64,000 bases of DNA from Lewinellaceae bacterium (GCA_020636195.1 JACJYH010000004.1:62001-126000), one strand, 5' to 3'. Counted from the first letter of the stretch, positions 18,399 through 28,038 are shown. Made by a program: numbers and translations. Notes: generated from the sequence alone by a model not told the origin.

Positions 18399-19634
18399 TT
18401 ATAAATGTTTTGTCAGGCTTTGAATCACTTTAAACTCACTCAAGAATACCTTCCCAACTACCCTAAAAGCTGTATAAAATGGAATAGCGAATATCATCCC
18501 TGCTATACCACCAATTTTCGCTCCAATCAGTACCACAATAAATATTTCCAATGGATGAGCTTTGACGCTCTTTGAAAAAATATTCGGTTGGAGTATAATA
18601 TTGTCAATGAGCTGCATAGAAATGAAAACAGCTATCACCTTGAAAACCAATGGCATAAGCTCATCATAAAAGCTCAATTCATAATGCGATGTCAAGGTAA
18701 TGATCACGCCAACTGTCGCTCCAATAATAGGTCCAATATAAGGGATGACATTCAGTATAGCGGCAATGAATGCGATAAGCAATGCGTTTTTTACGCCGAT
18801 CAGGTGCAAGGCAATAGATAGGTAAACTGCTATGATGATGATTTGCAGCATGACGCCAACAAAATACCGTATCAAAAGCACACTGGTTTCGTTGACTGCT
18901 TGTCGCGTATGTGATTCATACTTTTCGGGTACCATTCCCACTAATATTTTATCAAAAAGACCTTGCTCTTTCAAAAAGAAGAAACTAATGAAAAATATAG
19001 AAAATAAACCAAGTATGATATCGCCCAATGCGTTGAATGCGGAAACTAGTGCTTTTTGGATATTAGCAGGATTTAAATAGGTTGCAATGGCATTTTTGAT
19101 ATTATCTAGAAAATACACATAATTGGTGTTTGAAGCCGGCTTTTGCTCGCTGTGTTCTTCAGGAAGATAAATCTGTATAACGGGTGATACACCATGACCC
19201 ATTATTGATGAATCCACCTGCACTACCAATGGCGTTTCCTTGGGGTTGTTATTTATTTGAAGTGCGCTTGTATCAGTTTCAGATATTAGAAATTTCTTAG
19301 AAACCAGCCAATTTTCCCAGTCTTGAAGAGGTTTTGCTAGTGCATCTACCACACTGTTTCTATCCACTTTATTTAGGTTTTCAAGCTGCTGGGTGAGAGG
19401 CGGTATAAATATGTAGATGATGAGTCCGAAAATCCCAATAAATAAACTTAACGTCAATAAAGCAGCTGCATTTTTTCCCATAAATTTTCTCAGAAATACC
19501 ACTATTGGTGCGCCAATCATGGAGATGGCCCAAGCCAATAAAACATAGGTCACGATGTCACTGACATAGTACAATATCGACCCAATGATGACGATGGGAA
19601 TGATCGCCAATAAATATTTATTGTTAAAAGTCAT
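18399..19634 (-). CDS. AI-2E family transporter (PerM/YdiK type)
   Basis: 411 residues with about seven or eight hydrophobic helices: two near the N-terminus, a soluble segment at ~85-205 longer than usual, then a conserved membrane core (IAFIAAILNVIPYIGPIIGA, DNIILQPNIFSKSVKAHPL, GMIFAIPFYTAF). These are hallmarks of the AI-2E transporter-like family. Members export autoinducer-2 or act as ion transporters; the substrate here is unknown. It sits five bases after the E1 dehydrogenase stop, so it is probably cotranscribed. Confidence 0.9.
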   Translation of the reverse strand: MTFNNKYLLAIIPIVIIGSILYYVSDIVTYVLLAWAISMIGAPIVVFLRKFMGKNAAALLTLSLFIGIFGLIIYIFIPPLTQQLENLNKVDRNSVVDALAKPLQDWENWLVSKKFLISETDTSALQINNNPKETPLVVQVDSSIMGHGVSPVIQIYLPEEHSEQKPASNTNYVYFLDNIKNAIATYLNPANIQKALVSAFNALGDIILGLFSIFFISFFFLKEQGLFDKILVGMVPEKYESHTRQAVNETSVLLIRYFVGVMLQIIIIAVYLSIALHLIGVKNALLIAFIAAILNVIPYIGPIIGATVGVIITLTSHYELSFYDELMPLVFKVIAVFISMQLIDNIILQPNIFSKSVKAHPLEIFIVVLIGAKIGGIAGMIFAIPFYTAFRVVGKVFLSEFKVIQSLTKHL

Positions 19635-19639
19635 CGCTA

Positions 19640-22033
19640 CTATTCGGACAATACTTCTAAGACGAGATCAAAAAGGTCTTCTGCATAAGGTTTGGTGAAG
19701 TAATCACCATCCGATCCAAATGGCGTACGATGCTCTGAAGCCGATAATATACGCGGTTTGGCGTCCAAGTACTTGTAACCGTCCCACTTTTCCAGGACTT
19801 CTCTCATCATAAATGATGTAGCTCCACTTGGGAGATCTTCATCCATGAATATGATTTTATTGGTTTTCTTAAGGGATTCTACTATCATACCTTGAATGTC
19901 AAAAGGCATCAGTGTCTGTGCATCAATCAATTCTACATGGATATCGAAACCCAACAAAAGGTCACAAGCTTTTTGTGCTTCACGAACGCATGAACCATAC
20001 GTCACCACTGTGATGTCTTTTCCTTCTCGTAAAACTTCCGGAATACCTAATGGTAAACAAAAATCATAGATATTCATAGGCAGTTTTTCCTTGAGTCGAT
20101 AACCATTCAGGCACTCGACAATGATGGCCGGATCATCTGATCTCAACATTGTATTATAAAAACCTACTGCTTGGGTCATATTGCGTGGAACGCACAAATA
20201 AATACCTTTCATTGAGTTTAACAGCATACCCATGGGTGATCCCGCATGCCAAATACCTTCAAGTCGATGACCTCTCGTTCTGATAATAGCCGGTGCTCTT
20301 TGGATACCATTACTTCTGTACCTCAACGTGGCCAAGTCATCACTCAATGCTGAAAAAGCATAGGCTAGGTAGTCCAAATATTGGATTTCTGCAATAGGGC
20401 GGAGGCCTCGCATGGCACAACCTATGGCTTGTCCCATGATTGTCCATTCTCTAATACCTGTATCATACACTCTATCTTCAGAATATTTCTCTTGCAGTCC
20501 GGCAAATCCTTGATTGACATCACCAATTTGTCCCACATCTTCTCCAAAAGCTATGATATTGGGATGCATAGATAAAATGTGATCAAAGTAGGTATTCAAA
20601 ATTTGGTACCCGCTTAACATGGGTGCATCAGCTTCATACTGCACAGCTGATGGAGTCACTTGAAGTGCCGAATATTTGTTGGAACTATACAGTTCGGAGT
20701 CGTACCTTTGCTTTCCAATTGTTTGCATTTCAGTGGCCAGTGCATCCACATCATGCGTATCAATTTGCTGAAATCTTTTCAATTGATGGGCTAATCTACG
20801 TGCATTTGAAGTTATTTCTGCAAAAATAGGATTTGGATTGGATTTTAAGTCCTTATGTAAGTGTTGAATGGCATCCGTCATCAAGGCACTTGGAATATTG
20901 TTATAAATTTCATCCAACCGACGCTTGAAAGGGGAGATGTTGTCACTATACGTTTTCCAAGCATTATTTTTTGCGTTTTTAGCATATTCAATGGCATTTT
21001 CTTTCGTTTGGGTCACTTCATGCTCGTCAGCAATACCACTTTTTATGATCCACTCTGCCATTTTTGAATTACAATCGTATTCGTTTTCCCAGTTCAACCT
21101 TTCTGACGATTTATACCTTTCATGAGATCCCGAAGTAGAATGGCCTTGTGGTTGGGTGACTTCTTGCACGTGGATAATTGTTGGTATGTGCTGCTCTCTA
21201 ACAATTGCGGCAGCTTTCTCAAAAGTGGCACACAAATTAGGGTAATCCCATCCTTTAACAGTAAAAATGTGAATGCCATTTGAATTTTTGGAAACTAAAA
21301 AACCTTCTAAAGCTTTTGAAATGGAACTTTTCACCGTTTGCATTTCTACTGGAACGCTGATTCCATAGCCATCATCCCATACTGCAACAAGCAATGGAAC
21401 TTTCATCACAGCAGCTGCATTAATAGTTTCCCAAAAAACACCTTCCGATGTGGAGCTATCTCCGATGGTTACAAAACTTATTTCATTGCCATCATTTGAA
21501 AATTTTGGTGCCTTGGAGATATTTTCTAGTTGTCTATAATGCTTTGATGCAAGTGCGATTCCTAATCCTCTTGCCATCTGTCCGGCAGTAGAAGATACAT
21601 CCGAAGAAACGTTGTACAATTGCGTTTGGTCCAACCATTCACCATCTTTATCAATGATAGGCGTAGCAAAATGGTTGTTCATCTGTCTTCCTCCTGAAAA
21701 TGGGTCATTTTCTACGTCTGCATATAACTGGGCAAAATATTGCTCCACGCTAGAGAGCCCTCTAGCAAACATGAATGTTTGGTCCCTGTAATATCCCGAT
21801 CTCCAATCACCCTTTTGAAATGCCCTTGCCATGGCTACCTGCGGAACTTCCTTTCCATCTCCCAATATACCGAACTTTGCACGTCCATTAAGAACTTCCT
21901 TTCTGGCAAGTAAACTAGCTTCCCGACTTACCTCACATATCCAGTAGTCTCTTAGCACAACATCTTTATAATCTTGAGATTCAAAATCTGAAGAATGAAA
22001 GACTTCTAATTCAGTATTGGTTTCAAAAGGCAT
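19640..22033 (-). CDS. Fused E1 alpha/beta 2-oxoacid dehydrogenase
   Basis: About 797 residues, with E1-alpha and E1-beta in one chain, a common Bacteroidota arrangement. The alpha half has the thiamine diphosphate motif around FVTIGDSSTSEG near 190, ending WDDGYGIS where family members usually have NNxYAIS. The beta half begins near 485 (GYQILNTYFDHIL, AFGEDVGQIGDVNQG, EWTIMGQAIGCAMRG) and ends with RILSASEHRTPFG. It decarboxylates a branched-chain 2-oxoacid or pyruvate as part of an E1-E2-E3 complex. A longer frame opens at 22093, but a promoter box (22083-22090) lies within it, so the ATG at 22033 is chosen. Confidence 0.88.
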   Translation of the reverse strand: MPFETNTELEVFHSSDFESQDYKDVVLRDYWICEVSREASLLARKEVLNGRAKFGILGDGKEVPQVAMARAFQKGDWRSGYYRDQTFMFARGLSSVEQYFAQLYADVENDPFSGGRQMNNHFATPIIDKDGEWLDQTQLYNVSSDVSSTAGQMARGLGIALASKHYRQLENISKAPKFSNDGNEISFVTIGDSSTSEGVFWETINAAAVMKVPLLVAVWDDGYGISVPVEMQTVKSSISKALEGFLVSKNSNGIHIFTVKGWDYPNLCATFEKAAAIVREQHIPTIIHVQEVTQPQGHSTSGSHERYKSSERLNWENEYDCNSKMAEWIIKSGIADEHEVTQTKENAIEYAKNAKNNAWKTYSDNISPFKRRLDEIYNNIPSALMTDAIQHLHKDLKSNPNPIFAEITSNARRLAHQLKRFQQIDTHDVDALATEMQTIGKQRYDSELYSSNKYSALQVTPSAVQYEADAPMLSGYQILNTYFDHILSMHPNIIAFGEDVGQIGDVNQGFAGLQEKYSEDRVYDTGIREWTIMGQAIGCAMRGLRPIAEIQYLDYLAYAFSALSDDLATLRYRSNGIQRAPAIIRTRGHRLEGIWHAGSPMGMLLNSMKGIYLCVPRNMTQAVGFYNTMLRSDDPAIIVECLNGYRLKEKLPMNIYDFCLPLGIPEVLREGKDITVVTYGSCVREAQKACDLLLGFDIHVELIDAQTLMPFDIQGMIVESLKKTNKIIFMDEDLPSGATSFMMREVLEKWDGYKYLDAKPRILSASEHRTPFGSDGDYFTKPYAEDLFDLVLEVLSE

Positions 22034-22082
22034 AATATAAAATTCAGGTGGTGAATGATCCCAAAATTGGTAGGATCTTTGG

Positions 22083-22090
22083 CAAAGATA
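22083..22090 (-). promoter_or_regulatory. -7 box (TATCTTTG) for the E1 dehydrogenase
   Basis: Perfect TAnnTTTG match on the minus strand, 49 bases before the ATG at 22033. It rules out the longer reading-frame start. The 285 bases from here to tRNA-Gln show no other gene. Confidence 0.6.
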
Positions 22091-22354
22091 CAAAAATTAT
22101 CTAACTCATTTACTAAATTAAATTTTGTATTGGCAATATTAAAACCTTATTTACAATATTTAATTTCTTGAAAACAAACTATGAGAAATTTTATTTCACG
22201 TCCATAATTTGATCATGGCTTTTATGAAGCAAGCACATCTTTGGAATGTGTTTGATCGATGGTACATACGCATTTTGAAAGGCAATAAATCTAGGATATA
22301 CATTTAATCAAAAATTTCTATGATAAAAATAGTTTATATATCGAAATTCATATG

Positions 22355-22362
22355 TATCTTTG
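22355..22362 (+). promoter_or_regulatory. -7 box (TATCTTTG) for tRNA-Gln
   Basis: TAnnTTTG box 16 bases before the first base of the tRNA. Confidence 0.6.
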
Positions 22363-22378
22363 CGCCGCTTTTGCACAT

Positions 22379-22450
22379 TGACCCATGGTGTAATTGGCAA
22401 CACAGCAGATTTTGGTTCTGTTATTCTAGGTTCGAGTCCTAGTGGGTCAA
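22379..22450 (+). tRNA. tRNA-Gln (anticodon TTG)
   Basis: 72 nt. The 7-bp acceptor stem TGACCCA/TGGGTCA closes perfectly with discriminator A. The anticodon stem GCAGA/TCTGT encloses the loop TTTTGGT with anticodon TTG. The T arm (CTAGG TTCGAGT CCTAG) is standard. No encoded CCA is present. Confidence 0.96.
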
Positions 22451-22468
22451 CAAATAAAAATATTAAAT

Positions 22469-22502
22469 GCCTATAAGTCACTGATTTATAGGCTTTTTTA
22501 TT
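22469..22502 (+). terminator. Rho-independent terminator after tRNA-Gln
   Basis: Stem GCCTATAA/TTATAGGC with a 9-base loop, followed immediately by a T-rich tract. Confidence 0.75.
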
Positions 22503-22526
22503 TGTGGTTTTGTAATAATATATTTA

Positions 22527-22571
22527 TGTAGTGTATATTCGGGCCATATTCATCTACACCACACGTTATAC
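22527..22571 (+). other. Isolated attC-like half palindrome
   Basis: Contains CTACACCACACGTTAT, nearly the same as the L'-R' half of the attC at 44392-44460 (CTACACCAGACGTTAT, minus strand). A TGTAG lies on the opposite side of a short spacer. The expected closing core (GTATAAC) is not clean on the left and not found after the next gene, so this is a weak candidate for a lone decayed cassette site. The remaining spacer to 22881 shows nothing else. Confidence 0.35.
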
Positions 22572-22881
22572 AAATGCTTATGAAATTGTAATATGATTCA
22601 AAAATTTAAATAAAAAAAATTACTTTTTCGTTAGTCCCTTATTTCGTGATATTAAAAATACTAAAGCACTTTTTTTTTAAACTTGATCTTTTAAATTTTG
22701 TAAAATTTCTTTGCAATCGTATTTATTTCTCATAACTTGTCCTTTAATTAATAGATAAAGAGTAAATCGATAACTAAAGATATCAAAAAAAAATCCTTTA
22801 TGTACACCATTTAAACTCAGTAACAATATGAATGCTGGGGTATAACACATTGTGCTCGGTTTGATTTTCTAAAGAATACCA

Positions 22882-23010
22882 ATGATAGTTTTGAAGAACT
22901 TTTTAAACAAAATAATAGCAGACAATATGTCTAACGCCAAGGAGCACTACGTCAATTATGATGATAGCTTGGCACCTGATCGCGAATATGCTTTCAAGTT
23001 ATGCTATTAG
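22882..23010 (+). CDS. Small orphan protein (42 aa)
   Basis: Frame MIVLKNFLNKIIADNMSNAK to a TAG at 23008. Its end overlaps the ATG of the next gene by 10 bases, a typical coupling geometry. No family is recognised. It may alternatively be the detached N-terminus of the downstream protein after a frameshift. Confidence 0.4.
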   Translation: MIVLKNFLNKIIADNMSNAKEHYVNYDDSLAPDREYAFKLCY

Positions 23011-23759
23011 GATTTATTGTGGTTTTGTTTTTAATTTATTATCTTTTTAATAAAAAGAAAGAATCACCATTACAAGAAAACGAATATTCCTTTTTCTTTA
23101 ATCCATCAAATGACGAAATAACACTTAACCAAATTAAAGAGGGAGATAGCTTCAGTTTATGGCTGAAGCCAGATAGTTATCTAATTTACATTTACTTTCC
23201 AGGTTATTACTTTGGACAAGGTTATATTGGGCGTTTTAAATCTGAAAAGTTATATCGTCAAATTTCATCAGGCATGTATAATTATGAGCACAAAGTTGTA
23301 AAAATCAAAGACAGAAGAATTTATTTATTACTTGACTTTAAAAAGATTGATTTTGAATCTATTAGATTACAACAATTGAATAGTGTAAATAATTTTAAAG
23401 AAAAAATTAAAAAAAAGTATTCACCACAAAAAAGTACTACTTTTTCATTTACTATCATTGAATTAAATAAATTTCCAAAAAAAATAGTAATTGGACATGT
23501 TTCAATTGATACTATATTGGAGCAGATTTCTTTTGGTAACTATTACACAACGATGACTAATGGAGTTTGGTTAGAAGATGAATTAGGTAGGTTAATATCT
23601 AATACAAATAAAACACCTTATGAAAATCTATTTAAATTTTTTAGAGCTGTGAACTCGGGATATCATCCGGAATTAAAAATAATTTCTAAGGTTCCTGTTA
23701 ATTTATCAAAAAAATTTTCGCAATCAGTTATTGAGTGGGAAGTTATTTTTACTAAATAA
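23001..23759 (+). CDS. Membrane-anchored hypothetical protein
   Basis: 252 residues. A single N-terminal membrane helix (LLGFIVVLFLIYYLF) is followed by a Lys/Asn/Tyr-rich soluble domain of unknown fold, predicted cytoplasmic or periplasmic. The sequence is more AT-rich than its neighbours and the gene stands between a tRNA and a DegP gene, as foreign genes often do. It has no recognisable homologue family. The attC-like half site upstream raises the possibility of a former integron cassette. Confidence 0.6.
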   Translation: MLLGFIVVLFLIYYLFNKKKESPLQENEYSFFFNPSNDEITLNQIKEGDSFSLWLKPDSYLIYIYFPGYYFGQGYIGRFKSEKLYRQISSGMYNYEHKVVKIKDRRIYLLLDFKKIDFESIRLQQLNSVNNFKEKIKKKYSPQKSTTFSFTIIELNKFPKKIVIGHVSIDTILEQISFGNYYTTMTNGVWLEDELGRLISNTNKTPYENLFKFFRAVNSGYHPELKIISKVPVNLSKKFSQSVIEWEVIFTK

Positions 23760-23947
23760 CAGATTCTTTCTTGATCATTGTTTAGCAAGCCTATAAATCA
23801 TCACTATAAAGAAGCATAATGAACTTTTAAATCAATATTTTTTAACTAATTTCTAAGCATTTTGGTCAAATATGTTGGGGCTTACATGATCTCAAGTTAA
23901 TACTATTATTTCGGATGTTTAATAATGATAATTTGATGCATTCGAAT

Positions 23948-25078
23948 TTAATTCCCACCTAAAGTTACTTCTTTTTCTTCTTCTCTTTCGTCCCGTTTAA
24001 TGGTGACCTTTACTTTATCTCCCGGATTATATTTTTCCAGAATTAAAAATATATCATTGCTAGACTTTACAGGTTTGCTATCAATGGAAGTGATGATATC
24101 TCCCATGACAATTTCTCCCAATCTGCTTCTAGTAGTACCTTTTAATCCTGCTTTTTCTGCTCCAGAACCTGCTACAACGCTATAAATCAGTGCTCCTTCA
24201 ATTCCCAAATTTTCGACCTGTTGTGGAGAAAATAATTGAATGCCAAGGACAGGCCTTTTCACTTCGCCGTACTGAATCAAATCACTCACCACCCAGTTGA
24301 CTTCGTCCACAGGAATAGAAAAGCCAATGCCTGCGGAAGCTCCTGATGGACTATAAATCATGGTATTCACGCCGATCAGTCTTCCCGAACTATCAAGCAG
24401 TGGGCCGCCAGAGTTTCCTGGGTTTATTGCTGCATCAGTTTGTATCACATCTTTAATAGGCCTGCCTCCAATGGACGTGATCTCCCTTCCCAAGGCGCTG
24501 ATGACACCTGTAGTCAAAGTCTGATCTAAACCAAATGGATTTCCAATGGCATACACAGATTGTCCAACCTTAAGATTAGCAGATTCACCTACCGGAATAG
24601 GTGTCAATTTATCAGCAGGAACGTCAATTTTCAATACTGCTAAATCTTTGTTTGGTTCCATACCAACGACCTTAGCGTCATAAGCTACGCCATCTTTTAA
24701 TGCAACTTTAAACTTTGAACCTCCGTTGATCACATGAAAATTCGTGATGATGTGGCCCTCTGTATCCCAAACGAACCCGGATCCTGTACCGGCAGGAATT
24801 TCAGAAATATTTCGACTCCAATAATCTTGTCTTTCTTGTAGCGTGGTGATATAGCACACAGATGGTGCCGATTTTTCAAATAAATTGATGGTGGCTTGTT
24901 CAGCATCGGTAATGTATTGAACAGGGCTTGCTTCCCTTTTTCCGTGCACACTCGTATTTTGAGAAGGTGTTTGAATTTGTTCTTCTTCTTGTGATAACTC
25001 CTTGACATTGAATTTTTTACCTACCCAGAAGCCGACACCTAGAGTAAGAACGATGAGAAGGACATTTAATACTTTCAT
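23948..25078 (-). CDS. DegP/HtrA-like trypsin-family protease with one PDZ domain
   Basis: 376 residues. An N-terminal membrane anchor or signal (VLNVLLIVLTLGVGFWVG) precedes the S1C protease domain. The catalytic triad is seen as His in HIITNFHVING, Asp in NKDLAVLKID and Ser in NPGNSGGPLLD. One PDZ domain follows (VAGSGAEKAGLKG, then GDIITSIDSKPVKSSNDIF). It is a periplasmic quality-control protease of the DegS/HhoA size class rather than two-PDZ DegP. It ends with the charged tail KRDEREEEKEVTLGGN. It is transcribed alone. Confidence 0.93.
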   Translation of the reverse strand: MKVLNVLLIVLTLGVGFWVGKKFNVKELSQEEEQIQTPSQNTSVHGKREASPVQYITDAEQATINLFEKSAPSVCYITTLQERQDYWSRNISEIPAGTGSGFVWDTEGHIITNFHVINGGSKFKVALKDGVAYDAKVVGMEPNKDLAVLKIDVPADKLTPIPVGESANLKVGQSVYAIGNPFGLDQTLTTGVISALGREITSIGGRPIKDVIQTDAAINPGNSGGPLLDSSGRLIGVNTMIYSPSGASAGIGFSIPVDEVNWVVSDLIQYGEVKRPVLGIQLFSPQQVENLGIEGALIYSVVAGSGAEKAGLKGTTRSRLGEIVMGDIITSIDSKPVKSSNDIFLILEKYNPGDKVKVTIKRDEREEEKEVTLGGN

Positions 25079-25320
25079 TGATTTATATCTTTTCCCATAC
25101 TAATGTCAATAATGGTTTTTTAGTTTACCTCCTTAAATAATATTTAACAATTTTTATCCCATCTCCATGAGAAATGAAGTAGAGTTCTATTGTAGGAATT
25201 ATATTTAGTATTACTATTGAGATTGCCGTTTTCAATTAAAAACCATTATACATTTGTGATCAAAAATTTCACAAATATATGATTATGAGTTGTTTAATAA
25301 GAAAAGATTAAAGTAATTAT

Positions 25321-26517
25321 TTAATCCTTAATTGCTGCAATTCCGGGTAAGATTTTACCTTCTAAAAATTCTAACATTGCGCCACCTCCTGTGGAAACAA
25401 AGGAAACTTCTGATTCCAGACCTGATTGGTTAATTGCTGCAACGCTATCTCCACCGCCAATCAAAGAGAAACCACCATTTTTTGTACTTGCCGCCACTGC
25501 TTTGGCGATTGAAAATGTGCCTGATGCAAATGCGGGAAACTCAAATACTCCCATTGGTCCGTTCCAAAGGATTGTTTTGGATGCCATAATGACATCAGTA
25601 TAAGTCGCAATCGCTTTTGGTCCAATGTCTAATCCCATCCAGTCTTCATCTATTGCATTGCTTTCAACAACCATATTTTGGGCGTCAGCAGAAAAGGCAT
25701 CTGCGATTACACTATCTTGTGGTAAATAAATTTTCGTATTATTTTCCTGCGCCTTCTTCATAATATTTTGCGCCGTTGTCACATGCTCCGCTTCAAAAAG
25801 ACTTTTACCTATCTTTCCTCCTTGAGCTGCAATAAATGTATATGCCATACCACCACCAATGAGGATATTGTCCATAGAATCGATCAATCGTTCTAGTAGC
25901 AATATTTTATCTGACACTTTGGCACCACCAACAATTGCTGTCACAGGATGCTCAGCATGATCCATCACCTTTGCGGCATTTTCTATTTCTGCTTGCATCA
26001 AGTATCCGAATCCCTTTTTATCTTTTGCGAAAAAATTGGCAATGGTGGCTGTTGATGCGTGTGCTCTGTGCGCAGTTCCAAAGGCATCATTGATATACAT
26101 ATCGCCATACCTCGAAAGTTTTTCAGCAAAAGCTACATCGCCTTTCTCTTCTTCCTTGTAGAATCGTAGATTTTCAAGCAATAAGACCTCATTTGGATGT
26201 AGATCTTTTGAAACTTGTAATGCTTCATCTGAAATACAATCATCGGTAAAGCTGACTTTTGACCCTTCCAAATAATGACGAAGTACAGGTAAAATGTGCT
26301 TAAGGCTATATTTTGCTTCAGGTCCTGTTTTGGGCCTTCCAAGGTGAGACATCAAAACAACGGAACCGCCATCTTGCAAAATCTTCTTAATGGTAGGTAT
26401 AGCCGCTGCAATTCTTGTATCATCAGTGACATTAAAGCTTGCATCCAATGGAACGTTGAAATCTACACGCATCACCACTCTGTGGCCAGAAAAATTATAA
26501 CGATCAAAGTCTATCAT
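25321..26517 (-). CDS. pgk: Phosphoglycerate kinase
   Basis: 398 residues, full length. Family blocks: VVMRVDFNVPLD near residue 15, SHLGRPKTGPEAKYSL near 60, AIVGGAKVSDKI near 193, and the C-terminal GGGDSVAAINQSG and STGGGAMLEFLEGK nucleotide loop. It converts 1,3-bisphosphoglycerate and ADP to 3-phosphoglycerate and ATP. It lies next to gap on the same strand, separated by a MITE copy, so the glycolytic pair may be transcribed separately. Confidence 0.98.
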   Translation of the reverse strand: MIDFDRYNFSGHRVVMRVDFNVPLDASFNVTDDTRIAAAIPTIKKILQDGGSVVLMSHLGRPKTGPEAKYSLKHILPVLRHYLEGSKVSFTDDCISDEALQVSKDLHPNEVLLLENLRFYKEEEKGDVAFAEKLSRYGDMYINDAFGTAHRAHASTATIANFFAKDKKGFGYLMQAEIENAAKVMDHAEHPVTAIVGGAKVSDKILLLERLIDSMDNILIGGGMAYTFIAAQGGKIGKSLFEAEHVTTAQNIMKKAQENNTKIYLPQDSVIADAFSADAQNMVVESNAIDEDWMGLDIGPKAIATYTDVIMASKTILWNGPMGVFEFPAFASGTFSIAKAVAASTKNGGFSLIGGGDSVAAINQSGLESEVSFVSTGGGAMLEFLEGKILPGIAAIKD

Positions 26518-26629
26518 ACGATTATTATTATGGTATATAGAAAATATTGGGTCGCAAATTCTTAAAATGTTATGCCACCCAATTGTCTTTTATTATTAAA
26601 CTAAATTAGGGATCTTGCCCCTAAACTTT

Positions 26630-26749
26630 GAGTATGTTTAAAATTTATCCTTTAGCAAGAAAATGTTTTATTTTGGCTACAAATTCGTTAAATTTTTCGT
26701 CCAAAATAATTCCATTTTATTGTCCAAAAACAAAATTTAAACAAACTCT
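26630..26749 (-). mobile_element. Shortened copy (120 bp) of the MITE-like element
   Basis: Starts GAGTATGTTTAAAATTTATC and ends with a slightly decayed inverted repeat (TTTAAACAAACTCT). About 40 bp of the middle are missing relative to the full copies. Its last base is part of the gap stop codon (26749-26751 on the minus strand). Confidence 0.75.
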
Positions 26750-27759
26750 TACTTTTTATCAATAAGAGATGCGAAATATTGTAATGTACGTACCAATTGG
26801 GCCACATAGCTGGCTTCATTGTCATACCATGATACCGTTTTTACCAATTGTGCATCGCCTTGTGCAATAACTTTTGTTTGAGTGCCATCGAATAAACTAC
26901 CGTATGAAATACCGATAATATCACTGCTCACAATCTCATCTTCTGTGTACCCAAATGATTCATTAGATGCAGCTTTCATAGCCGCATTGACTTCTTCTTT
27001 GGTGACCTTTTTATTGAGGATAGTATAAAGCTCAGTGAGTGATCCAGTTATGGTAGGTACACGCTGAGCGCCTCCATCTAATTTACCTTTAAGATTTGGT
27101 AGTACCAAGCCAATGGCTTTTGCAGCACCTGTGGAATTTGGAACGATGTTTTGTGCCGCTGCACGTGCTCTCCTTAGATCGCCTTTTGCATGTGGTGCAT
27201 CTTGTGTATTTTGATCATTGGTGTATGCATGGATGGTTGTCATCAAACCAGTAACTATACCATATTCATTATCAAGAACTTGAGCCATAGGAGCTAAACA
27301 ATTGGTAGTACAGCTTGCACAACTGATTACGGTCTCACTACCATCTAAAATTTTATGGTTAACGTTGAAGACAACAGTCTTTAAATCACCTGTTGCAGGC
27401 GCTGATATAACCACTTTTCTAGCACCCGCTTTGATGTGTGCTTCTGATTTTTCTTTATCTGCAAAAAAGCCTGTACATTCTAAGACTACATCTACATCAT
27501 GATCTTTCCAAGGGATGAGAGCCGGATCTCTCTGAGAATAAATTTTGATTTCTTCGCCATTGACGGTGATGCTGTCATCGCCAGCAGTGACATCTTCATT
27601 AAATCTACCTTGAGCTGTATCGTATTTTAATAGATGCGCCAATACTTTAGGATTGGTAAGATCATTTATGGCTACGACATCTATCCCTTTCATGTTGTAT
27701 ATTTGTCTGAATACAAGCCTTCCTATTCTACCAAAACCGTTGATCGCTATTCTTTGCAT
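26749..27759 (-). CDS. gap: Glyceraldehyde-3-phosphate dehydrogenase
   Basis: 336 residues. The NAD-binding GINGFGRIGR-type start (AINGFGRIGRLVFR), the catalytic SCASCTTNCLAP with the active Cys near residue 152, and the conserved SWYDNE near the C-terminus are all present. The enzyme oxidises glyceraldehyde-3-phosphate with NAD and phosphate. It has its own -7 box at 27800-27807 and ends in the terminal repeat of a MITE. Confidence 0.98.
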   Translation of the reverse strand: MQRIAINGFGRIGRLVFRQIYNMKGIDVVAINDLTNPKVLAHLLKYDTAQGRFNEDVTAGDDSITVNGEEIKIYSQRDPALIPWKDHDVDVVLECTGFFADKEKSEAHIKAGARKVVISAPATGDLKTVVFNVNHKILDGSETVISCASCTTNCLAPMAQVLDNEYGIVTGLMTTIHAYTNDQNTQDAPHAKGDLRRARAAAQNIVPNSTGAAKAIGLVLPNLKGKLDGGAQRVPTITGSLTELYTILNKKVTKEEVNAAMKAASNESFGYTEDEIVSSDIIGISYGSLFDGTQTKVIAQGDAQLVKTVSWYDNEASYVAQLVRTLQYFASLIDKK

Positions 27760-27799
27760 TTGAAAAATATTTTGTGAATTAAATAATAGAATTAGGCCG

Positions 27800-27807
27800 C
27801 AAAGGTA
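27800..27807 (-). promoter_or_regulatory. -7 box (TACCTTTG) for gap
   Basis: Perfect match on the minus strand, 40 bases before the ATG at 27759. Confidence 0.6.
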
Positions 27808-27871
27808 CTAAAAAGATGTGTAGTAAAAACAAGAAGTGATAATTATCATAAAATAATTATAGCATGTATTA

Positions 27872-28033
27872 AGAGTATGTTTAAAATTTATCCCTTAGAA
27901 AGAAAATGTTGTATTTTGGCTACAAATTTGTTAAATTTTTCGTCGAATTGCCCACATTCGACAGCAAAATTTGCCTTTTTTCGCTCAAAATAACTCCATT
28001 TTATTAGCCAAAAACACAATTTAAACATACTCT
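27872..28033 (+). mobile_element. Full-length 162-bp MITE-like element, copy 1
   Basis: Terminal inverted repeats AGAGTATGTTTAAA and TTTAAACATACTCT enclose an AT-rich body. It is about 88% identical by eye to the reverse complement of the element at 63573-63734, which has exactly the same length. It encodes no protein. It lies between gap and the YigZ gene, five bases from the YigZ stop. Confidence 0.82.
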
Positions 28034-28038
28034 AATTA

